Assembly: GCF_900110465.1 (NCBI RefSeq)
Contig: NZ_FODV01000005.1
Location: 310,001-374,000 of the forward strand
From: Halogranum amylolyticum
GTDB lineage: Archaea > Halobacteriota > Halobacteria > Halobacteriales > Haloferacaceae
Length of the DNA: 64,000 nt
Reading direction: 5' to 3'
Shown here: positions 1-7,427 of the stretch, in pieces
Position numbering within the stretch: the first letter of the stretch is position 1
How the letters are laid out: every line of letters begins with the position of its first letter
Made by a program: the position numbers and the translations under genes
The notes under the pieces: model-generated
The model's input: the letters and a program-made list of their open reading frames with translations, nothing else
Database searches by the model: none
Told to the model about the DNA's origin: nothing

Positions 1-550
1 GCCGAGCGACGCAGACGAACGTCTCGCGACGCGTCTCGGCGTGCGTGACCGTGAACCCGGCGTCGCCGAGCGTCGAGACGGCGTCGCCGAGCGAGAACCG
101 CTCCGCGCGGGGCGGGCCGTCTTCGCCCTCGCCGTCGGCGCTCCAGTCGACCGTCACGAGTCGGCCGCCGGGGCGGAGCACGCGGTGGAGTTCGGCGAGT
201 GACTCGTCGCTGGCGTACTCGTGGTAGGTCATCGTCGAGAAGGCGGCGTCGAGCGCTCCGTCGTCGAGCGGAAGGTCGTCGACGTTCGCCGTCACCGTCT
301 CGACGTTCTCCGGAAGCCCCTTCTCGCGGTACAGGTCGTGCATCTCCGACTGGACGTCGACCGCGTAGCAGGTGTCGACGTAGGGAGCCACGTCGTCGGT
401 ATAGAACCCCGTCCCGCTCCCCAGGTCGGCGACGACCGTCGAGGAGTCGAGAGCCAAGAGGGAGAGCAGTTCCTCGCGGGAACAGAAACGGTAGCGACTC
501 GGGTCTTCGAGGTCGGCGGCGCGGTCGACGTCGAACGTGTGAAACCCCAT
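1..550 (-). CDS. Class I SAM-dependent methyltransferase, 3' end cut off by window edge
   Basis: This gene starts at the ATG at 548-550 and runs off the left edge, so about 183 residues are visible. The glycine-rich SAM-binding motif ADLGSGTG lies at residues 41-48, followed by an acidic strand end (YAVDVQ) and the post-motif LRPGGRLVTVDW. This is the usual Methyltransf_11 layout of a small cytosolic Rossmann methyltransferase. The substrate cannot be told from sequence. It is transcribed away from the GNAT gene, and the 150-base gap between the two start codons must hold both promoters. Codon use is typical of the window. The family call is firm; the function is unknown. Confidence 0.85.
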   Translation of the reverse strand, partial: MGFHTFDVDRAADLEDPSRYRFCSREELLSLLALDSSTVVADLGSGTGFYTDDVAPYVDTCYAVDVQSEMHDLYREKGLPENVETVTANVDDLPLDDGALDAAFSTMTYHEYASDESLAELHRVLRPGGRLVTVDWSADGEGEDGPPRAERFSLGDAVSTLGDAGFTVTHAETRRETFVCVAR

Positions 551-700
551 AGGGTCGCTTGGGTCCCACGAGACAAAAGCGTCCACCTCTCGGTACGTTC
601 GACCGGAGGTTCCGGCACGTTCCGACACACTTCGATGCTGGACCGACACGCTCCGACGCGACGACACCATCGTTTTGTCCGTCGCGGGCGACGGTCGGCT

Positions 701-1207
701 ATGCATCTCCGTCCCGCCCGCCCGGCCGACGCCGAGGCCGTCGCCGCCGTCGCCCGCGAGTCGTGGCACGCCGCCTACGGCGAGTTCCTCTCGACAGTCG
801 CCGTCGACGAGACGGTCGACGCCTGGTACGACCCGGCCGACCTCCGCGAACAGATCAACGAGGGGGCGTTCGTCGTCGCCGTCGACGACGACGAACTCGT
901 CGCCTTCGCGCACGCCGTCGTGGCCGGCGACGGTACTCGGCCGACGCTCACCCGCATCTACGCCCGGGAGGCGTACTGGGGGACCGGCGTCGGGACGGCG
1001 TTGCTGAACCGCGCGGTCGCCGAACTCGAGACGGATCCCGACCACGAGTACCTCTCGGTGCTCGTCTTCGCGAACAACGCAGTCGGGCGGGCGTTCTACG
1101 AGTCACACGGCTTCGAGGTGGTCGGTCGCCGGACCGAGGAGTTCGAAGGGAACGACCACGAGGAGCTGATCCTCCGCGCTCCGCTCGAGCGGTTCCCGGT
1201 CGACTGA
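701..1207 (+). CDS. GNAT family N-acetyltransferase
   Basis: A 168-residue single-domain GNAT protein that would move an acetyl group from acetyl-CoA to an amine; the acceptor is unknown. The start MHLRPARPADAEAV is typical of the family's first strand. The acetyl-CoA pyrophosphate loop region reads YWGTGVGTALLNRAV near residues 90-105. The late motif NNAVGRAFYESHGFEVVGR, shared by RimI-like enzymes, sits near residue 130. I chose the ATG at 701 because the open frame upstream has antisense-like composition and the domain begins exactly here. It stands alone between the methyltransferase and the HEWD protein. Confidence 0.88.
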   Translation: MHLRPARPADAEAVAAVARESWHAAYGEFLSTVAVDETVDAWYDPADLREQINEGAFVVAVDDDELVAFAHAVVAGDGTRPTLTRIYAREAYWGTGVGTALLNRAVAELETDPDHEYLSVLVFANNAVGRAFYESHGFEVVGRRTEEFEGNDHEELILRAPLERFPVD

Positions 1208-1257
1208 AATCGGCCGGTGGAGTCACCGTTAAATCCCTCGGGTGCACCCACACGAGT

Positions 1258-1464
1258 ATGACCGACGTACGAATCCGCAAACCGACCGAGCGAACCTGCG
1301 AACGGTGCGGTCGACAGGAGGTTTGGACGGACGACAGTTGGCGCGTCGCCGAAGTCGACGGCGAGCGTGCCACCGGTAGCACCCACTGTATCCACGAGTG
1401 GGACATCGACGGCGCGTTCCTCCCGTTCGAACTGACCGGCGAGAACGGAGAGGCCGACGCCTGA
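1258..1464 (+). CDS. HEWD-type small zinc protein
   Basis: A 68-residue haloarchaeal protein. It has a CERCGRQ knuckle near residue 14 and a second cysteine/histidine group in THCIHEWDIDG, so one zinc ion is probably bound by two Cys and further Cys/His ligands. The HEWDIDGAF segment is the signature after which I know this haloarchaeal family (HEWD family). No biochemical role is established to my knowledge. It lies 50 bases after the GNAT gene in the same direction and may share its transcript. The start follows a short purine-rich stretch and gives the family's usual length. Confidence 0.75.
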   Translation: MTDVRIRKPTERTCERCGRQEVWTDDSWRVAEVDGERATGSTHCIHEWDIDGAFLPFELTGENGEADA

Positions 1465-1658
1465 ACGCGGGGTCCCGCTCCGGTCGGGTGCGCCGACGAC
1501 CCTCCTCTTCTCGCTGACCGTCCAGCCGAGCGACGAACACAGACCGGTACGTCGTGCGTGCTATCTCTAGACAGATATCCAAATAGCTATCCATATATTC
1601 AGGGACGAACGCTCCAGACCGCCGAAACGGCCAACCGCGCTCGGCGCGAGCGACGGAC

Positions 1659-1964
1659 ATGGTCACCGCGTACGTCACCGCACCGCCGGACGAGGCAGAG
1701 CGCATCGCACGGACGCTGGTCGAGGAACGACTCGCCGCGTGCGTCAACCGGGTCGCCTGCGAGTCGGTCTATCGCTGGGAGGGAGAGATCCACGACGACG
1801 AGGAGACGCTGTTGCTCGCGAAGACGACCGACGAGCGGTACGACGACCTGAAGCGGCGCGTCGTCGAACTCCACCCCTACGACGTCCCCTGCGTCGAGCG
1901 GTTCGAAGAGCGCGACGTCCACGAACCGTTCGCGACGTGGCGCGACGAGGCGGTCGGCGAGTAG
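1659..1964 (+). CDS. cutA: CutA1 divalent-cation tolerance protein
   Basis: A 101-residue CutA1 protein, a small trimeric ferredoxin-like fold linked in bacteria to copper tolerance and found across all domains. The family pattern is clear: an opening strand (MVTAYVTAPPDEAERIA), the cysteine in LAACVNRV, then YRWEGEIHDDEETLLLAKT and the PYDVPCV loop near residue 75. The length matches the family. An AT-rich tract at about 1561-1605 in the 194-base gap upstream is the probable promoter. The cellular role in archaea is not proven, and a general structural or metal-binding role is possible. Confidence 0.93.
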   Translation: MVTAYVTAPPDEAERIARTLVEERLAACVNRVACESVYRWEGEIHDDEETLLLAKTTDERYDDLKRRVVELHPYDVPCVERFEERDVHEPFATWRDEAVGE

Positions 1965-2004
1965 CCGGTCGAAGCTACTTGCCGGTGTAGCGCGTAGGAC
2001 CGCT

Positions 2005-2547
2005 ATGCGTCCGACCGCAGTGTTCGTCACGCTGTTGTTTCTGTCCGGCTGTCTGACCGGCGTCCCGAGCGGTGGAGAGCCGGAAACGGGCGAGGCAAGC
2101 GTGGCGCACGCCGTCGAGTCGCCGACGACGAGTGCGGGCGGAGCGGACGACGTGCGTCTGCTGTCTCGTTCGGACGTCCAGAATAGGCTCGCCGAGCGCG
2201 GCGAAGACCCCGAGACGTACGAGTTCGGTCTGTTCTACGTCGACGCCGACGGGACGTGGTATCGCGCCGACCCGAACGGCACCGTCAGCGCAGTCGCCCC
2301 CGACGGCGACGTCGTCCCCGGTATCGTCGTCGACGACCCGTCGAGAACCCCGGCCAACGAGCGGATCGACGTCGCCGCGGCCGATCGGCCGGCGTACGTC
2401 TGGAAAGTGACGAAGCGGGCCGATCCGCCGACGACCGTCGTCGTCGACGCCGACAGCGGGGAGACGCTGGGCGTGTGGACCGTCCCCGGTGGCGGGCGAG
2501 CGCCGCCGTCGACGGCGACGGCGATGGCGACGACCGAGCGGCGCTGA
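2005..2547 (+). CDS. Predicted lipoprotein, function unknown
   Basis: A 180-residue secreted protein. The N-terminus has a short charged start, a hydrophobic core and a lipobox LSGC ending at residue 16, so the mature protein should be lipid-anchored at that cysteine outside the cell. A Ser/Thr/Glu-rich linker follows, then a compact domain from about residue 50 with TWYRADPNGTVSAVAPDG and a later strand (PAYVWKVTK). I do not recognise the domain. It starts 40 bases after cutA and its stop lies close to the convergent phosphatase stop. The gene is secure; its function is unknown. Confidence 0.78.
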   Translation: MRPTAVFVTLLFLSGCLTGVPSGGEPETGEASVAHAVESPTTSAGGADDVRLLSRSDVQNRLAERGEDPETYEFGLFYVDADGTWYRADPNGTVSAVAPDGDVVPGIVVDDPSRTPANERIDVAAADRPAYVWKVTKRADPPTTVVVDADSGETLGVWTVPGGGRAPPSTATAMATTERR

Positions 2548-2560
2548 GCGGCAGCGGGAG

Positions 2561-3232
2561 TTATCTGTCGGCGATCTCGTGCAGCACCGACAGCGTTCCG
2601 TCCATATACCCCTCCTCGAGGACGACGTCGGCGGCGGCCCGTGCCCTGTCGTCGGCGTTGGCGACGGCGTAGGACTCGTCGACGACGTGGAAGGTAGAGA
2701 CGTCGTTCTCGCTGTCGCCGACGGCGACGAAGTCGGCGGCGTCGAGACCGAGGATGTCCGCGACCTCCTGCAGTCCCGCGCCTTTCTCGACGCCGGGCGA
2801 CTTGACGTGGTAGGCGTAGCCGGTGTCGACGACCTCCATGTCGTACTCGAGGGCGACTTCGCGGAGCAGTTCCTCGTCGCTGTCGACGTGGATGGCGATC
2901 TCGGTCTCCCGCCAGCGGTTGATCGTGTCGGCCGCTCCCCACCCGAGGTCGCCGCCGCGGGCCTCGAATTCCTCGGCGACGGCGGCCGCCCGCTCGCGGT
3001 CGCCGGTGAACGAGACCTGCTGGTCGGCGAGGACGACGCCGCCGTTCTCGGCGACGACGGTCTCCGGGACTCCCAGGAAGTGACAGAGCGTCACCGGGTA
3101 CGGAAACGACTTCCCGGTGGCGAGGACGACGGGGGCGTCCCACGCCGGTAACACGTCGAACGCGCGGGGGTCGATCGTTCCCTGCGGCGTGGTGAGCGTC
3201 CCGTCGATGTCCAGCGCGAGCGGCGGTGTCAT
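2561..3232 (-). CDS. Phosphoglycolate phosphatase, HAD superfamily (archaeal type)
   Basis: A 223-residue HAD hydrolase of the archaeal phosphoglycolate phosphatase / sugar-phosphatase (Cof-like) subgroup, expected to cleave phosphoglycolate to glycolate and phosphate. HAD motif I is LDIDGTLT at about residues 6-13 with both aspartates. The conserved motif II region reads VVLATGKS. The late motif GDSENDVSTF near residue 175 supplies the metal-binding acidic residues. The ATG at 3230-3232 sits just before motif I as in the family; the longer upstream frame is spurious. It is divergent from dhaK across a 145-base promoter region. The substrate rests on the family and was not tested. Confidence 0.85.
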   Translation of the reverse strand: MTPPLALDIDGTLTTPQGTIDPRAFDVLPAWDAPVVLATGKSFPYPVTLCHFLGVPETVVAENGGVVLADQQVSFTGDRERAAAVAEEFEARGGDLGWGAADTINRWRETEIAIHVDSDEELLREVALEYDMEVVDTGYAYHVKSPGVEKGAGLQEVADILGLDAADFVAVGDSENDVSTFHVVDESYAVANADDRARAAADVVLEEGYMDGTLSVLHEIADR

Positions 3233-3325
3233 GGTCGACCGTTCGCGGCGGAGCACGTAAATCGGCCGGCCACGGTCGCGTGGTCGATCCGCGAGGTGGG
3301 GGTCGGCGTCTACCGGTGATCTGAT

Positions 3326-3343
3326 ACGTTTCGCTACAAACGT
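3326..3343. promoter_or_regulatory. Inverted repeat upstream of dhaK
   Basis: Perfect 6-base arms ACGTTT (3326-3331) and AAACGT (3338-3343), separated by six bases, end 34 bases before the dhaK ATG. This is the normal place for a TATA box or an operator in leaderless haloarchaeal genes. A related ACAAACG-TTT string recurs before dhaL near 4396. It could be an operator for the dhaKLM operon, but this is inferred from position only. Confidence 0.35.
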
Positions 3344-3377
3344 TTTTGCGGTATCACACCGAGTGTCACAGTGAACC

Positions 3378-4373
3378 ATGAAGAAACTCATCAACGACCC
3401 GGCGGACGTGGTCGACGAGATGCTCGACGGGATGGTCGCGGCGTATCCGGAGCGTCTACGTCGACTCGACGGGAACGAGGTACTCGTCCGGGCGGACGCA
3501 CCGGTCGACGGGAAAGTGGGCGTCGTCTCCGGCGGCGGTAGCGGCCACGAACCGACACACGCCGGCTACATTGGCGACGGGATGCTCGACGGTGCGGCGG
3601 CGGGGGAGGTGTTCACCTCGCCGACGGCAGACCAGTTGAACGAGATGGTGCAGGCCTGCGACGCCGGCGAGGGCGTCCTCTGTGTCGTCAAGAACTACGA
3701 GGGCGACGTGATGAACTTCGAGACGGCCGGCGAGATGGCCGCGATGGAGGACGTAGAAGTCGAACAGGTCGTCGTCAACGACGACGTCGCCGTCGAGGAC
3801 TCGCTGTACACGTCGGGTCGTCGCGGCGTCTGCGGGACCATCCTCGTCCACAAGGTGGCTGGCGCCAAGGCGGCCGAAGGTGCGGAGCTGTCGGAGGTCG
3901 CGCGCGTCGCCGAGAAGGTCGTCGACAACGTCGGTACGATGGGGATGGCGCTCACCTCCTGTGTCACTCCGGAGAAGGGCGAACCGACGTTCGACCTCGG
4001 CGAGGACGAACTCGAACTCGGTATCGGCATCCACGGCGAACCCGGCACCGAGCGGGCCGACATGATGAGCGCCGACGAGATCACCGACCACCTAACCGGG
4101 AAAGTGCTCGACGATCTCGATCTCGACGCCGGCCAGGAGGTCGTCACCATCGTCAACGGGATGGGCGGGACGCCGATGATGGAGCTGTTCGTCGTCAACA
4201 GACGCCTGCAGGAGCTGATGGACGACCACGACCTGCAGGTCCACGACGCGTGGGTCGGCGACTACATGACCTCGCTGGACATGATGGGCTGTTCGGTCAC
4301 CGTCTGTGCCGTCGACGACGAGCTGAAGGAATTGCTCGACGCCTCGGCGAACACGCCAGCACTGAAGCGCTGA
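3378..4373 (+). CDS. dhaK: Dihydroxyacetone kinase subunit DhaK (substrate-binding)
   Basis: A 331-residue DhaK, which holds dihydroxyacetone as a covalent hemiaminal on a histidine while DhaL delivers phosphate. GGGSGHEPTHAGYIG at residues 52-66 is the family's substrate loop. GIGIHGEPG carries the covalent-binding histidine (His219 here). Length and order match bacterial DhaK. It heads a dhaK-dhaL-dhaM operon, with dhaL starting 57 bases later, so the kinase is the PTS-dependent type using phosphoenolpyruvate-derived phosphate rather than ATP. In the cytosol it would turn dihydroxyacetone into dihydroxyacetone phosphate. Confidence 0.96.
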   Translation: MKKLINDPADVVDEMLDGMVAAYPERLRRLDGNEVLVRADAPVDGKVGVVSGGGSGHEPTHAGYIGDGMLDGAAAGEVFTSPTADQLNEMVQACDAGEGVLCVVKNYEGDVMNFETAGEMAAMEDVEVEQVVVNDDVAVEDSLYTSGRRGVCGTILVHKVAGAKAAEGAELSEVARVAEKVVDNVGTMGMALTSCVTPEKGEPTFDLGEDELELGIGIHGEPGTERADMMSADEITDHLTGKVLDDLDLDAGQEVVTIVNGMGGTPMMELFVVNRRLQELMDDHDLQVHDAWVGDYMTSLDMMGCSVTVCAVDDELKELLDASANTPALKR

Positions 4374-4430
4374 CGCGTCGAGCGTCGACCGCGGCACAAA
4401 CGCTTTCAGTTGTCGCGTCACCTGTACTCT

Positions 4431-5129
4431 ATGGTAGACGAGGACACACAGCGAGAGGCAGTGCTGGCCGCCGTCGACGCCGTCGCCGGGCGTCTGTCCG
4501 ACGAGAAGAAGTACCTCACCGACCTCGACTCGGCCATCGGCGACGCCGACCACGGATCGAACATGAGCCGCGGGTTCGGGAAGGTCGCCGAGAAGGCCGG
4601 GGAGATGGACGGCGAGATCGACGAGATTGTCAAGACCGTCGGGACGACGCTCATCGCGGAGGTCGGCGGAGCCTCGGGACCGCTCTACGGCGGCTCGATC
4701 ATGTTCGCGAGCCAGGAGCTCGAGGGAGGTATCACCGCCGAGTCCAGCGTCGCCTTCGCCGAGGCGTACTTGGAGAAGGTTCAGGACCGCGGCAACGCCG
4801 AGGTCGGCGCGAAGACGATGGTCGACGCGCTCACGCCCGCCGTCCACACCTACAAGAAGTCGATCGAGCAGGACGACCTCCCGCCGCTGACCGCGCTGGC
4901 GAAGGCCGTCGACGCCGCCGAACGCGGCGTCCGCTTCACCGTCCCGCTGAAGGCGCGGAAGGGCCGCGCCTCCTACCTCGACTGGCGTTCCGTCGGCCAT
5001 CAGGACCCCGGCGCGACGAGCACGCTGTTCATCATGGAGGAGCTCTTGGACGTCGCGGGCGAGTATCTGGAGGGCGACACCGACGTCGACGCCACGGCCC
5101 CCGAGTCGGTCGAGCGAGGGGACGACTGA
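4431..5129 (+). CDS. dhaL: Dihydroxyacetone kinase subunit DhaL (ADP-binding)
   Basis: A 232-residue DhaL, the all-helical subunit that keeps ADP as a bound cofactor and passes phosphate from DhaM to the sugar on DhaK. The magnesium-binding aspartate loop IGDADHGSNMSRGF lies near residue 37. The nucleotide-lid motif GGASGPLYG and the C-terminal DPGATST are present. A TTG at 4410 is possible, but the ATG at 4431 fits the family N-terminus better. The stop overlaps the dhaM start by one base (TGATG at 5127-5131), so translation of the two is probably coupled. Confidence 0.95.
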   Translation: MVDEDTQREAVLAAVDAVAGRLSDEKKYLTDLDSAIGDADHGSNMSRGFGKVAEKAGEMDGEIDEIVKTVGTTLIAEVGGASGPLYGGSIMFASQELEGGITAESSVAFAEAYLEKVQDRGNAEVGAKTMVDALTPAVHTYKKSIEQDDLPPLTALAKAVDAAERGVRFTVPLKARKGRASYLDWRSVGHQDPGATSTLFIMEELLDVAGEYLEGDTDVDATAPESVERGDD

Positions 5130-5518
5130 TGGTCGGACTCGTGGTCGTCTCCCACAGCGCGAAGGCGGCCGAGGGGATCTGCGAGGTGGCCGCCGAGATG
5201 GGCAGCGCGGAGGCCGAGATCGTCCCCGCCGGTGGCGACGACGACGGCGGGATCGGCACGAGCACCCAGCGGATCAACGAGGCGATCGAACGGGCCAGAG
5301 ACGACGACGGAGCGGTCGTGCTCGTCGATCTCGGCAGCGCCGTGATGAACGCCGAACTGGCCATCGAGATGCTCGACACTGACGACGTCCGCATCGCCGA
5401 CGCGCCGATCCTGGAGGGGACGCTGAACGCCGCCGTCACCGCCGCCGGGTCGAAGGCGACGCTGGACTCCGTCGTCGAGGCGGCCGAGGACGCACGGGAC
5501 TACCGAAAGCTGAACTGA
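5129..5518 (+). CDS. dhaM: DhaM, PTS EIIA-mannose-like phosphocarrier of dihydroxyacetone kinase
   Basis: A 129-residue protein with only the EIIA(Man)-like domain of DhaM. Histidine 9 in VVVSHSAKAAEG is the phosphate-accepting residue. VVLVDLGSAVMNAE and the ADAPILEGTLNAAV segment are family hallmarks. Some bacterial DhaM proteins are fused to HPr and EI domains; here these are absent, so phosphate must come from a separate HPr, and a ptsH gene lies just downstream on the other strand. EI is not in this window. It is the last gene of the dha operon. Confidence 0.93.
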   Translation: MVGLVVVSHSAKAAEGICEVAAEMGSAEAEIVPAGGDDDGGIGTSTQRINEAIERARDDDGAVVLVDLGSAVMNAELAIEMLDTDDVRIADAPILEGTLNAAVTAAGSKATLDSVVEAAEDARDYRKLN

Positions 5519-5577
5519 GTGTGGGAGTCGAGCGAGGTGAGCGTCGAGAGGAGTCGGTGGTCAGGGTCGACGAGCGG

Positions 5578-5767
5578 TCAGCGAGGGCGGTCCGCCGTCT
5601 CCGCCAGTGCCTCGTCGACCCACTCGGGCCGCGGGACGGTCGTCTCGCCGACGCCGTCGACGCGCATCGTCCGCGGCGGTTGGCTGAGCTGGGCCGGGAC
5701 CGTTCGAGCCGCCGCAGCCGGCGAGGACGACGAGCGCGACGACCGCAAGGTGGAGGGCGAGTCGCAT
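5578..5767 (-). pseudogene. Small lipoprotein gene, apparently frameshifted
   Basis: From the ATG at 5765-5767 the first 20 residues form a clear lipoprotein signal with hydrophobic core and lipobox LAGC. In that same frame the rest becomes an arginine-run of antisense-like character. Shifting by +1 soon after the lipobox gives a sensible ending with normal haloarchaeal composition: it runs through MRVDGVGETT and VPRPEWVDEALAE to a TGA at 5578-5580. The natural product would be about 60 residues. This may be a true frameshift or a sequencing error near 5700. The function is unknown; it lies between dhaM and ptsH. Confidence 0.5.
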
Positions 5768-5811
5768 GCGACGGGGTTCAGACGGCGAGACGAAAAGTAT
5801 TCCGTGGGTGA

Positions 5812-6084
5812 CTACTCGCCGTCTTCGGGCGTCGAGAGCACTTCTTCGAGCGCGCCGAGCGCGGCCTCGGCGTCGTCGCCCTCGGCGATCAACCGTACTT
5901 CGGTCCCCGAGGGGACGCCGAGCGCCGTGACGGCGAGCATGCTGCCGGCGTTGACGGGGTCCCGGCTCCCGTCCGCGGGAGCGATGGTGACGTCGGCGTC
6001 GAACTCGCCTGCGGTCTCGACGAACTTCGCGGCCGGACGGGCGTGGAGGCCCGCCTCCGGGACGACGGTGACGATCCGTTCCAT
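5812..6084 (-). CDS. ptsH: HPr phosphocarrier protein of the PTS
   Basis: A 90-residue HPr. The active-site motif GLHARPAAKF places the phosphorylated histidine at position 14. The segment NAGSMLAVTALGV corresponds to the conserved helix that holds the regulatory serine in bacteria. I chose the ATG at 6082-6084 because it gives the usual MERIVTVV start; the longer frame adds an unrelated Arg-rich stretch. It is placed next to dhaKLM but on the other strand, so its likely job is to carry phosphate from enzyme I to DhaM. It appears equivalent to the glycerol-linked HPr of Haloferax. Confidence 0.93.
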   Translation of the reverse strand: MERIVTVVPEAGLHARPAAKFVETAGEFDADVTIAPADGSRDPVNAGSMLAVTALGVPSGTEVRLIAEGDDAEAALGALEEVLSTPEDGE

Positions 6085-6141
6085 GCGAGAGGAAGGAGAG
6101 ACGCCGACTTCACTCGTCCGGTCGCGGCGAGAGAGCACGCC

Positions 6142-7311
6142 TCACTCGCGGCCGCCGTTCAGTGAGAACAGGCGCTCGAACACGGCCGTCGGGAACCGGG
6201 GTTCGAGCCGACTCGGCGGACGACCTTTCCCTTCGGCCTCCTCGACGGTGACCCGTCGGGTGATGCCGCTCTCGGCGAGTTCGTAGAGGATGCGCTTGAC
6301 CGTCGCCGCCGAGAGATCGACCGTCCGCGAGATCTGTTCACTCGCGGCCTGCACCGAACTGCGTTCGTCGACGTTCAGCTCGAGCAGTCGGCGGAGCACT
6401 CGCTGGCGGTTCGTCGGCAGCGCGAGGACGCGACCGAGCGAGACACACGGCCGGGGGACCGCGTCCATCCCGGCGTCGAGATCCGCGGTCAGAACGCTGT
6501 TGTGACCGGCGACCATCGCCTGGTCGGCAGCACCGAACAGTGCGGCGAGGGCGTCGTGGGCGTCGCCGTCGGCCCACTCGGCGACCTCGCGGACCTGCTC
6601 GTGGGTCAGCGCGTGCCGAGCGAGCCCGTTCGAGACCCGACTGGTCAGGATGTCGACGAGCGCGTGGTGACGGTACGGCGGGAACCGGACGGCGGCGACG
6701 TCGGTGTCGATCTCGGCGGGGCGTCTCCGGCCGACGCCGACGATCGAGAGCGCGTCGTCGACGGGCGAGAACAGCTCCGCGATCGCCCCGAACGAGTGTG
6801 TCTCGGGTTCGTCGAGGTGGTCGACCGCGACCAGCACCCGACGGTCGGCGTTCCCCAGTTCGCGCTGGAGTCGCGTCCGGATCTCTGCGGTGCCGACGCC
6901 GTGTTTCGGAACCGACTCCTCGACAAGTGCGTCGAGGACGGCGTGCGAGAGCGCAAAGTCGCTCGACGCGTCGCGCGCGTCGAGGTAGACGAACTCCGTC
7001 GGGCGCGGCGGTTCCGCCCGCGTCGTGGTGAGGATGACCGACTTCGGACGGCCGGACAGTTCGTCGAGGTGAGAGAACAGGGCGGTGACGACGGCGGACT
7101 TCCCGGTCCCCTTCGGTCCCCAGACGTAGAAGTTCGGCGGGAGCACGCCCTCGAAGACGGGTTCGATGTGGTCGAGCAACTGCTCGAGCACCGGCCCGCG
7201 GCCGGTCGGTTCGTCCGGGTGGACGACGGGGTTCACGGCGTCGTAGTCGTGGACCAGCCGCGGCTCGTGCTCCGTCCGTTGTCGACGCGCAATGCGCTCA
7301 CGTAGGTTCAT
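6142..7311 (-). CDS. Orc1/Cdc6-like AAA+ ATPase with C-terminal winged helix
   Basis: A 389-residue AAA+ protein. Walker A is GPKGTGKSAVV near residue 65, Walker B is VLVAVDHLDEP near residue 160, and the C-terminal 80 residues form a winged-helix segment (VDLSAATVKRILYELAESG). This is the domain order of archaeal Orc1/Cdc6 initiators and their relatives. I chose the ATG at 7309-7311, which begins MNLRERIARRQ, close to the usual family start. No origin-recognition repeats are visible nearby, so a role at an origin is not supported here; a DNA-binding regulatory role is equally open. It lies between ptsH and the glpK-linked membrane protein. Confidence 0.8.
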   Translation of the reverse strand: MNLRERIARRQRTEHEPRLVHDYDAVNPVVHPDEPTGRGPVLEQLLDHIEPVFEGVLPPNFYVWGPKGTGKSAVVTALFSHLDELSGRPKSVILTTTRAEPPRPTEFVYLDARDASSDFALSHAVLDALVEESVPKHGVGTAEIRTRLQRELGNADRRVLVAVDHLDEPETHSFGAIAELFSPVDDALSIVGVGRRRPAEIDTDVAAVRFPPYRHHALVDILTSRVSNGLARHALTHEQVREVAEWADGDAHDALAALFGAADQAMVAGHNSVLTADLDAGMDAVPRPCVSLGRVLALPTNRQRVLRRLLELNVDERSSVQAASEQISRTVDLSAATVKRILYELAESGITRRVTVEEAEGKGRPPSRLEPRFPTAVFERLFSLNGGRE

Positions 7312-7427
7312 CGGTCGTCGTTGGGTCACTCTCTCGACAGTCGGTCTATAACGGTGACTGTCGTCAGTCGTCTGTCGGCTCTCTCCACACCCGACGCGGT
7401 CCGAACGTCCCCGAAAGGGGAGGCGAC

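Noticed and set aside
5519..6286. 255-codon plus-strand frame downstream of dhaM
   Set aside because: Serine/arginine-rich antisense composition across ptsH and the lipoprotein remnant; no start context.
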